This document shows positions 24,411 through 30,783 of a stretch of DNA of 32,225 nt, piece by piece (position 1 is the stretch's first letter; every line of letters starts with the position of its first letter). The DNA is from Lachnospiraceae bacterium (lineage in GTDB: Bacteria > Bacillota > Clostridia > Lachnospirales > Lachnospiraceae): NCBI GenBank assembly GCA_017467845.1, contig JAFUKH010000048.1, positions 1-32,225 on the forward strand, in the 5' to 3' direction. The translations under genes were made by a program, and so were the position numbers. The notes under the pieces are model-generated. The model was not told the DNA's origin and ran no database searches. It saw nothing but the letters and a program-made list of their open reading frames with translations.

Positions 24411-24441
24411 TTGACCTTAATCTAAGGCGAAGGTTTATTGT
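24411..24441 (+). promoter_or_regulatory. MerR-type promoter/operator with 19-bp spacer
   Basis: TTGACC (24411-24416) and TATTGT (24436-24441) are 19 bp apart, the long spacing that MerR-family activators correct by distorting DNA. Short dyads lie in the spacer (CCTTA-ATC-TAAGG, and ACCTT ... AAGGT). It begins 7 nt after the MATE stop and lies 31 nt before the MerR-methyltransferase gene, so self-regulation is likely. Confidence 0.6.
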
Positions 24442-24471
24442 GAAATCAGCAATACGTTATAGGAGGCCAAA

Positions 24472-25491
24472 ATGCTTACCATCAAAGAAATATCCGAACA
24501 ATTGGGGATAACCCCTAATGCACTTCGATTCTATGAAAAGAAGGGGCTCTTAGCCCCGAAACGAACCGACAACAACTACAGAATATATTCAACAGAGGAT
24601 TTAACACGTTTAGAGATGCTTCTCCTATATCGAAAAATGGGATTCTCTATCGATGAAATTCGCACACTCTTGGCACAAAATCAAAACCGACTTGAACAGT
24701 TTGTCACTCAATATACAGCACTGAATTACCATATACATAGTATGATACGCATTCGCGAAACCCTGGGGGACTGTATTGAAAAAATGCTAAATAATGAAAT
24801 GCCGGAGGATGAAATGCTGGAACAACTATCAAGGACAGCAAACATAGTTGCCCTTGCAGGAAATTGGACGGACCAATGGAATTTTGACACTCTGGCATCA
24901 AACTACGATACTTTCATCCGAGAATCTGCGGACGGATTAGACTTTTATAAAAACTATGATTCGGTCTTACAAAAAACGGCTTCTCAAGTCCACGGTGGAA
25001 TCGTAGTTGAAATTGGCATAGGCACCGGGAATCTTGCAAAGAAAATCTTAGACAGTAATAATCAGGTGGTACAATATATTGGCATCGACCAATCTATTAA
25101 TATGTTGAAGGAAGCTAAAAAGAAATGTCCTACCGTTCTGCTCCGTAAAGGCGATTTTCTCAATCTTCCTTTGGAAGCAAACAGCTGTGATGTAATCGTA
25201 TCATCCTACGCATTTCATCATTGTAACAGCAGGGAGAAAGAGCTTGCCATCGCAGAAATGGATCGTGTATTAAAGCAGCACGCAACAATTGTCATAACTG
25301 ATCTGATGTTTGAAAATCAAGCTGCAAGAGATTGCTTCCAAGCAACATGTAACGAAAAAGAACGACTGGATTTAGAAGATGAATACTTCGGGAATGTGAA
25401 TGATGTCATGAGAATTTTAACTGCATTAGGTTACCAGTGCCGAGCAGAACAGATTGATGAGTTGATATGGATGCTTACTGCAAACAAGTAA
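24472..25491 (+). CDS. MerR-family regulator fused to a YrrT-like SAM methyltransferase
   Basis: 339 aa. Residues 1-~70 are a MerR winged helix (LTIKEISEQLGITPNALRFYEKKGLL, then NNYRIYSTEDL), followed by the usual coiled-coil dimer helix to ~110. Residues ~133-339 form a class I methyltransferase: WNFDTLASNYDTFIRES, motif I VVEIGIGTGN (178-187), YIGIDQSINML, and a core FHHC. This part strongly resembles YrrT-type enzymes. AGGAGG five bases before the ATG supports the start. The methyltransferase occupies the ligand-sensing position of a MerR protein, so it may sense SAM or a methylated drug, or detoxify what it senses. That is inference. Confidence 0.85.
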   Translation: MLTIKEISEQLGITPNALRFYEKKGLLAPKRTDNNYRIYSTEDLTRLEMLLLYRKMGFSIDEIRTLLAQNQNRLEQFVTQYTALNYHIHSMIRIRETLGDCIEKMLNNEMPEDEMLEQLSRTANIVALAGNWTDQWNFDTLASNYDTFIRESADGLDFYKNYDSVLQKTASQVHGGIVVEIGIGTGNLAKKILDSNNQVVQYIGIDQSINMLKEAKKKCPTVLLRKGDFLNLPLEANSCDVIVSSYAFHHCNSREKELAIAEMDRVLKQHATIVITDLMFENQAARDCFQATCNEKERLDLEDEYFGNVNDVMRILTALGYQCRAEQIDELIWMLTANK

Positions 25492-25646
25492 ATATCTTCA
25501 CTCTAAACCATAATGTAACACAATCAGGGTCTCTACAAGAAAAGTTCTCACAAGCCCCCCAATTTCTCTCAAAGCCTTTGATTACACGGGTTATTTTACC
25601 ACAAAAAGGATACCAGAAGCAATTTTTTCTCCCAGTACCCCTTTTT

Positions 25647-25784
25647 CAGAGCCGCATTCGCAAAATCGCCGCTCCGCGGCTTTCCTTTTGCTCATGTAGG
25701 GCTTCTCGCCCTATAGATTTGCAAAAAGATAGCCCTTCATAAGCAAGCTTACAAGGGCTACTTTTGCAAATCTGCACGGCTCTG
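25647..25784. repeat. Multi-branch palindromic element between convergent genes
   Basis: An outer stem CAGAGCCG (25647-25654) / CGGCTCTG (25777-25784) encloses three hairpins: GCCGC/GCGGC (25668-25680), TAGGGC/GCCCTA (25697-25713), and a long one from 25715 to 25773 whose arms AGATTTGCAAAAAG and CTTTTGCAAATCT pair apart from one bulged A. The fold would be a four-way junction on either strand. It fills most of the non-coding gap and stops 3 nt from the ksgA stop codon. It may be a mobile palindromic repeat or a structured terminator region. The left part of the gap (25492-25646) shows nothing recognisable. Confidence 0.6.
25731..25759. terminator. Bidirectional intrinsic terminator for ksgA and the MerR-methyltransferase gene
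   Basis: AGCCCTT (25731-25737) pairs with AAGGGCT (25753-25759). On the minus strand it is followed by ATCTTTTTGC, on the plus strand by ACTTTTGC, so each convergent transcript meets a stem plus T-run. It is the tip of the larger palindrome at 25715-25773. Confidence 0.6.
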
Positions 25785-25786
25785 AA

Positions 25787-26644
25787 TTATTTCAACACAT
25801 TACTCAGCTGCGCAAACTGCTCCAGCGTCAGTGCCTCTCCGCGGATGGTAGCTGACCAGCCAAGCTTCTCCAGCGTTTCGGTTACCTTTTCCTTACTAAG
25901 TCCCAGCTCCGGTGCATTGGTTAAGCCATTCACCAAAGTCTTTCTTCGCTGGTTAAAGGATGCACGGATAAGCGAAAACATATACTTCTCATCATTTACC
26001 TGCACCGGGGGCGCATCATATCTGGTCAGACGGATCACTGCACTTCCTACATTGGGGCGAGGCATGAAGCAGTTTGGGGGTACATTGGCTACGATTTCCG
26101 GCTTGGCATAATACTGCACCGCCAGAGAAAGCGCACCATAGTCCTTGGTTCCGGGACCTACCTGCATACGGTCTGCCACTTCCTTCTGCACCATAATGGT
26201 AATGCTCTGCAGAGGTACATGACTTTCGAAAAGTCCCATAATAATAGGCGTGGTAATATAGTAAGGCAGGTTTGCTACCACCTTAATGGGCTTTCCTGCA
26301 TTTTTCTCTTCTACGATTTTATTAATGTCCACCTTCAGAATATCATCGTTAATCACGGTCACATTGTCATACTCCGATAGGGTATCTTCCAAAATGGGAA
26401 TCAAATTCTTATCGATTTCCACAGCCACCACCTCTCTGGCATTCTCCGCCAGATACTGGGTCATGGTACCGATACCGGGACCGATTTCCAGAATACAATC
26501 CTCCCCCGTAATCTCCGCAGACTCAATAATGCGGTCCAATACCCTTGTATCAATCAGAAAATTCTGACCAAACTTTTTTTGAAAATTAAAGTTATATTTC
26601 TGCAAAACTGCAATGGTGTTCTGTGGAATTCCTAAATTCGCCAT
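25787..26644 (-). CDS. ksgA: 16S rRNA (adenine(1518)-N(6)/adenine(1519)-N(6))-dimethyltransferase
   Basis: About 285 aa. Diagnostic motifs are QNFLIDTRVLDRII at the N-terminus, SAM motif I ILEIGPGIGTMTQYL, and the catalytic NLPYYITTPIIM. It dimethylates two adjacent adenines in helix 45 of 16S rRNA during small-subunit maturation. The frame opens at a GTG (26650), but ATG 26644 is preferred because AAAGGA lies nine bases before it and only three before the GTG. It is the last gene of the operon behind the MBOAT and DHHW-like genes, 15 nt after the latter. Confidence 0.96.
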   Translation of the reverse strand: MANLGIPQNTIAVLQKYNFNFQKKFGQNFLIDTRVLDRIIESAEITGEDCILEIGPGIGTMTQYLAENAREVVAVEIDKNLIPILEDTLSEYDNVTVINDDILKVDINKIVEEKNAGKPIKVVANLPYYITTPIIMGLFESHVPLQSITIMVQKEVADRMQVGPGTKDYGALSLAVQYYAKPEIVANVPPNCFMPRPNVGSAVIRLTRYDAPPVQVNDEKYMFSLIRASFNQRRKTLVNGLTNAPELGLSKEKVTETLEKLGWSATIRGEALTLEQFAQLSNVLK

Positions 26645-26659
26645 ACACACAGTTCCTTT

Positions 26660-27670
26660 CTAATACATAAATTCTTCTAAAAAGCTGTCACATCCGTACA
26701 TCACCAGCACATCAAACTGATCGTAGATATCACAGTCCTTCATATATTCCTTTAAATCTCCGGTAAAATGCTGCAAATCCACTGCATAAATCTTCTCATA
26801 ATGAGGTGCCAGAAGGGGAATCACCACATTGGCATTGTCATCCTTCAGCACAAAAAGGGCTTTGCCGTTCTTAAACTCCGTATCAATGATCGTTACTCCA
26901 TAATCTCCGTCTAAGAAGTAATCATAAGCATCCTCCGAAGTAAGCCGATTCTCGGACACATAGGAATCCGCTGTCATTTCATTATCATAGTTAATAGATA
27001 CCTGCTGGGTCAAAACGTGAGGAAATACCTTTATCTGATCCTTCACATCACTCTTGACCCCTATGGTAGCAACCATATCTCCCACAAAGTTACTCTTTAC
27101 CGTCTCCAGCTTGTCCAGCTGATACCAGAAAGGGAAAGAAGCACAGGTCTTGGCCCATTCCCGATAAATATAGTACGCGCCTACAGAAGTGATGCGGCTA
27201 TCCGTCTTAAAATATACTCCCTCCTGCACATGCTCTACAAAAGCAGGAAATACATCAATTACATGGTCATCCCCAATGGCATCCTCCACTGCGGTAAGCA
27301 GGTTACGCTCATTTAGATAGGGAGCCTGCCACGGAAGATAATCCGTCAAAATATTATCTGCTGTAGGAATCAGTATCACCTGGGTCTGGGGATAATCCTG
27401 CACCAGCTCAGTAATCTGAAGCAGCTTCTCCTCATGTAGCGATGCTGGGTAAGTCTGGGGCAAATGCTGCTCAATATAATAATCATCCTCCGCCAGATAG
27501 ACACCGTTTACCACCTTTACATTCAGGAAAAAGTCCATATACGTGGTAATCTGAAGCAGCTTGTCTCTGCCGATATCCTGTTTTACAAAATCAAATACCG
27601 CAAACACCAAAAGAATTCCCGCCAGGAAAACTACGGTTCCAGCTGTATTTTTCTTTTTGTCCAAAATCAT
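26660..27670 (-). CDS. DHHW-like (AlgX/SGNH-type) secreted protein lacking the catalytic residues
   Basis: 336 aa. An N-terminal membrane anchor (VVFLAGILLVFAVFDFV) is followed by an extracellular domain. The order of motifs follows the DHHW proteins that partner MBOAT acyltransferases: a YYIEQ-type stretch, the KTDHHWTxxGAY site, and the LxVIKDSYAN site. Here these read KTDSRITSVGAY (157-161) and FVLKDDNAN (276-281), so the His/Trp of DHHW and the SGNH serine are gone. AGGA six bases before the ATG supports the start. It lies 12 nt after the MBOAT stop and 15 nt before ksgA. It probably binds rather than modifies a cell-surface polymer. The comparison is from memory of the family. Confidence 0.75.
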   Translation of the reverse strand: MILDKKKNTAGTVVFLAGILLVFAVFDFVKQDIGRDKLLQITTYMDFFLNVKVVNGVYLAEDDYYIEQHLPQTYPASLHEEKLLQITELVQDYPQTQVILIPTADNILTDYLPWQAPYLNERNLLTAVEDAIGDDHVIDVFPAFVEHVQEGVYFKTDSRITSVGAYYIYREWAKTCASFPFWYQLDKLETVKSNFVGDMVATIGVKSDVKDQIKVFPHVLTQQVSINYDNEMTADSYVSENRLTSEDAYDYFLDGDYGVTIIDTEFKNGKALFVLKDDNANVVIPLLAPHYEKIYAVDLQHFTGDLKEYMKDCDIYDQFDVLVMYGCDSFLEEFMY

Positions 27671-27682
27671 ATACGTTCCTCG

Positions 27683-29017
27683 TTAATATCCCTTTACCAT
27701 ATAAGCCAAAGTCAAAATCAAAAGAAGTGCCGGGAAAAGCTTCTCCGAAACCCGGGTAATTGCCATACCAAGTCCACCCTCTGAATTTCTGAGCCTCTGC
27801 GCCGCATTGTGTACCCACGGCATCGCAGAGACAATCGCCACTGCAATAAGAATAATCTGGCTCTTCAAAGAAAACAGTGCCATTCTGTCTACCAATCCAA
27901 CACCCTTCATGCCAAAAAGCACCATGATATAATCCATAGACTGACTGATACTGTCTGCCGCAAAAAAGGATAGGCTCACAATGATGACCAGCCATGTATA
28001 AATACGGGTGACATGCTCAGGAAGCTTCTCAAGCAGCTTTCCTAAAAAACTGCTCTCCAGCACCATCCAGAAGAAGAACCACAGTCCCCACGCATAAAAG
28101 TGATATGCGATACCATACCAGGCACCAACTAGGAGCCAGGTAAGCAGCATATTAAACCACTTACGGAGAATACCATATCGGCTGCCCCCCAAAGGAATAT
28201 ATACATAGTCCTTAAACCACACGCTGAGAGAGATCTGCCATCTGCTCCAAAAATCCTTTACGCTGGTAGCGGTGAAAGGATAATTGAAATTCTCTTTCAG
28301 GGAAAATCCCATAATCTGCGCCAGGCCTGTTGCCATATCAGAATAGCCTGAAAAATCAAAATATATCTTAAAACCAAAGGATGCAAATCCTATCCACGCA
28401 GTAAGAGTACTTAAATCCTCCGGATTGGCAGCGGATACCGTATTCCAAAATACACATATACTGTTTGCCAATATCACCTTTTTAGCAAGACCTACAATAA
28501 ACCGAATCAGTCCACTCTTTACCTTCTCCACATCAACCTTGCGATGGGACAGCTGCTCTTCCATATCTCTGTAGCCAACTACCGGCCCAAGATTCATCTG
28601 GGGGAACATGGATATATATACACCCAGCTTAATAAAATCCTTCTGAGGCTGCACCGTTCCCCGATAACACTCAGAAAGATAGCTGATAGACTGCATACAG
28701 TAAATCAGGGTACCGGCCGGAACCACCCAGCTGGACTGATGAGAAAGGGCAATAAACGAAAGATTTAAAGTAACTCCCGCCATAAAAAATATAAATCTCA
28801 CCCACCGCTTCTTGCATATACCCATAAAAAGCGCCAATACATAATCGAAAATAATCGCCGCAAATAGCATCGTCAGGCGAGTTTTATCTCCCCAAGCATA
28901 GAAAACAAGGCTCCCCAAAAAGAGGACAAGGTTCTTCACCTTCTCCGGAGCCACAAAATACAAAATCATGAAAATAGGTAAAAATCGAAATATAAATCCA
29001 AAGGATGCAAAATCCAT
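27683..29017 (-). CDS. MBOAT-family membrane O-acyltransferase homologue, both conserved histidines replaced
   Basis: About 444 aa with ten or more hydrophobic segments. The AlgI/DltB/PatA layout is clear: QMNLGPVVGYRDM, KIYFDFSGYSDMATGLA, NFNYPF, then DFWSRW..ISLSVWFKDYVYIPLGG. In family members the invariant WHIS histidine sits here; this protein has Gln261 (codon CAG). The second motif WHG reads WYG (Tyr301, codon TAT). It would normally pass acyl groups across the membrane to a secreted partner, which here is the adjacent DHHW-like protein. ATG 29017 is chosen because GGGGG lies five bases upstream; an upstream TTG falls inside the leader hairpin. It is first in the operon. Transfer activity is doubtful. 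Confidence 0.85.
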   Translation of the reverse strand: MDFASFGFIFRFLPIFMILYFVAPEKVKNLVLFLGSLVFYAWGDKTRLTMLFAAIIFDYVLALFMGICKKRWVRFIFFMAGVTLNLSFIALSHQSSWVVPAGTLIYCMQSISYLSECYRGTVQPQKDFIKLGVYISMFPQMNLGPVVGYRDMEEQLSHRKVDVEKVKSGLIRFIVGLAKKVILANSICVFWNTVSAANPEDLSTLTAWIGFASFGFKIYFDFSGYSDMATGLAQIMGFSLKENFNYPFTATSVKDFWSRWQISLSVWFKDYVYIPLGGSRYGILRKWFNMLLTWLLVGAWYGIAYHFYAWGLWFFFWMVLESSFLGKLLEKLPEHVTRIYTWLVIIVSLSFFAADSISQSMDYIMVLFGMKGVGLVDRMALFSLKSQIILIAVAIVSAMPWVHNAAQRLRNSEGGLGMAITRVSEKLFPALLLILTLAYMVKGY

Positions 29018-29029
29018 GTCAGCCCCCCG

Positions 29030-29110
29030 GGAAGTAGGCAATTCTATCCTCTGTAAGAACTCCGAAGCAGTGGCTAGTCGCCCTTACAGAGGATAGAATT
29101 GCCTACTTCC
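29030..29110. repeat. Perfect 28-bp inverted repeat in the MBOAT leader
   Basis: Bases 29030-29057 (beginning GGAAGTAGGCAATTC) are the exact reverse complement of 29083-29110, with a 25-nt loop between them. As RNA on the minus strand it would form a very stable hairpin ending 1-2 nt before the G-rich ribosome site (29023-29028) of the MBOAT gene. There is no flanking T-run, so it is not an ordinary terminator. It could control translation, be an RNase III site, or be a small mobile palindrome. Confidence 0.9.
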
Positions 29111-29135
29111 GTTGTCTTCGCATTAACTCACAGTA

Positions 29136-29144
29136 AGTATAACA
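29136..29144 (-). promoter_or_regulatory. Extended -10 promoter of the MBOAT-DHHW-ksgA operon
   Basis: On the minus strand the sequence is TGTTATACT, an extended -10 element. The predicted start (~29129) would place the whole 28-bp hairpin (29110-29030) inside a leader of about 110 nt. There is no good -35. Confidence 0.45.
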
Positions 29145-29165
29145 TAAAATGTATGCAAGAAAAAG

Positions 29166-29194
29166 ATGACATTCTCGCTATTTTCATGTATATT
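29166..29194 (+). promoter_or_regulatory. Likely promoter of the ABC-F gene
   Basis: ATGACA (29166-29171) and TATATT (29189-29194) are 17 bp apart, 32 nt before the ABC-F start. The -35 matches 5 of 6 and the -10 matches 5 of 6. It is divergent from, and just upstream of, the MBOAT promoter. Confidence 0.5.
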
Positions 29195-29226
29195 ATAACC
29201 AGCTAAAACGAAAAATGAGGTTTACT

Positions 29227-30783
29227 ATGAGTATTTTAAATGTGGAACACTTAACCCATGGCTTTGGGGACAGAGCCATTTTTAATGATGTATCCTTCCG
29301 CCTTTTAAAGGGGGAACACATCGGCTTAATCGGTGCTAACGGCGAGGGTAAATCTACCTTTATGAATATTATTACCGGAAAGTTAATGCCTGATGAGGGA
29401 AAGATTGAATGGGCCAAGAATGTGCGCGTGGGCTATCTGGATCAGCATACCGTACTGCAGCAGGGTATAACCATCCGCGACGTACTGGCATCTGCCTTTG
29501 ACTTCCTTTTCGAAATGGAAGCACAGATGAATGAGCTTTGTGAGAAAATGGGCGAAGCAGACCCGGATGAGCTGGAAGTCATGATGGAGGAATTCGGCAC
29601 TATACAGGAGCTTTTGACTCAGCATGATTTCTACATGATTGACTCCAAGGTAGAAGAAGTAGGACGAGCTCTGGGTCTTTCCGATATCGGCCTGGACAGA
29701 GACGTTACCGAGCTTTCGGGAGGTCAGCGTACCAAGGTTCTTCTGGGCAAGCTCCTTTTAGAGAAGCCGGACATCTTACTTCTGGACGAGCCTACAAACT
29801 ACCTTGACGCGGAGCATATTGAATGGTTAAAGAGATATCTGAACGATTATGAAAATGCCTTTATCCTAATCAGCCACGATATTCCTTTCTTAAACAGTGT
29901 CATCAACCTGATTTATCATATGGATAATCAGCTGCTGACCAGATATGTGGGCGACTATGATAAGTTCCAGGAAGTTTACGCCATGAAGAAAGCACAGCTG
30001 GAGGCAGCTTACAACAAGCAGCAGAAAGAAATCGCAGACCTAAAGGACTTCGTAGCACGAAACAAGGCTCGAGTTGCTACCAGAAATATGGCAATGTCCC
30101 GCCAGAAGAAGCTGGACAAGATGGAGATGATTGAGCTGGCAAATGAAAGACCGAAGCCGGAATTCAACTTCCGTGAAGGCCGTACCGCCGGAAAATACAT
30201 TTTCCAAACCAAGGATTTGGTCATCGGTTACAATGAGCCATTATCCAAGCCCTTAAACCTGGAAATGGAGCGCGGTCAGAAAATCGTCTTAGTGGGTGCC
30301 AACGGTATCGGTAAGACCACATTACTTAAAAGTATTCTGGGATTAATCAAGCCTTTGGAAGGCAAGGTAGAACAGGGAGATTATCTCCATATCGGATATT
30401 TTGAGCAGGAAATGAGTCAGGATGTGAATACCACTTGTATCGAAGAAATCTGGAATGAGTTCCCAAGCTTCACCCAATATGAAGTGCGCTCCGCTCTTGC
30501 AAAGTGCGGTCTGACCACCAAGCATATTGAGAGTAAAGTAAAGGTACTGTCCGGTGGTGAGCAGGCGAAGGTCCGTCTGTGTAAGTTAATCAACAGAGAG
30601 ACCAACATCCTTCTTCTGGATGAGCCTACCAACCACTTAGACGTAGATGCCAAGGAAGAATTAAAACGCGCTCTTCAGGCTTACAAGGGAAGCATCCTTA
30701 TGGTATGCCATGAGCCGGAATTCTACGAAGGCCTTGCCACCGACGTCTGGGACTGCACCAAGTGGACCACTAAGGTGTTCTAA
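29227..30783 (+). CDS. ABC-F family ATP-binding cassette protein
   Basis: 518 aa with two ABC ATPase domains in one chain and no membrane segment. Domain 1 has GANGEGKS (36-43), LSGGQRTK and LLLDEPTNYLD; domain 2 has GANGIGKTT, LSGGEQAK and LLLDEPTNHLD. The linker between them is charged (KKAQLEAAYNKQQKEIADL), as in ABC-F proteins that enter the ribosomal E site. It looks closest to the YkpA/YbiT-type housekeeping group, rather than an obvious antibiotic-protection subtype. The ATG at 29227 is chosen because GAGG lies six bases upstream; the frame is open from 29215. Its stop codon overlaps the stop of the convergent gene by 4 nt. Confidence 0.93.
   Translation: MSILNVEHLTHGFGDRAIFNDVSFRLLKGEHIGLIGANGEGKSTFMNIITGKLMPDEGKIEWAKNVRVGYLDQHTVLQQGITIRDVLASAFDFLFEMEAQMNELCEKMGEADPDELEVMMEEFGTIQELLTQHDFYMIDSKVEEVGRALGLSDIGLDRDVTELSGGQRTKVLLGKLLLEKPDILLLDEPTNYLDAEHIEWLKRYLNDYENAFILISHDIPFLNSVINLIYHMDNQLLTRYVGDYDKFQEVYAMKKAQLEAAYNKQQKEIADLKDFVARNKARVATRNMAMSRQKKLDKMEMIELANERPKPEFNFREGRTAGKYIFQTKDLVIGYNEPLSKPLNLEMERGQKIVLVGANGIGKTTLLKSILGLIKPLEGKVEQGDYLHIGYFEQEMSQDVNTTCIEEIWNEFPSFTQYEVRSALAKCGLTTKHIESKVKVLSGGEQAKVRLCKLINRETNILLLDEPTNHLDVDAKEELKRALQAYKGSILMVCHEPEFYEGLATDVWDCTKWTTKVF

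Noticed and set aside
25467-25742. 91-aa plus-strand frame after the MerR-methyltransferase gene
   Set aside because: It starts inside the fusion gene in another frame and runs into the palindromic element; the codons show no protein pattern.
29030-29110. Inverted repeat as an invertible (phase-variable) promoter switch
   Set aside because: Only 25 nt lie between the arms, with no promoter-like sequence, and no recombinase gene is nearby.
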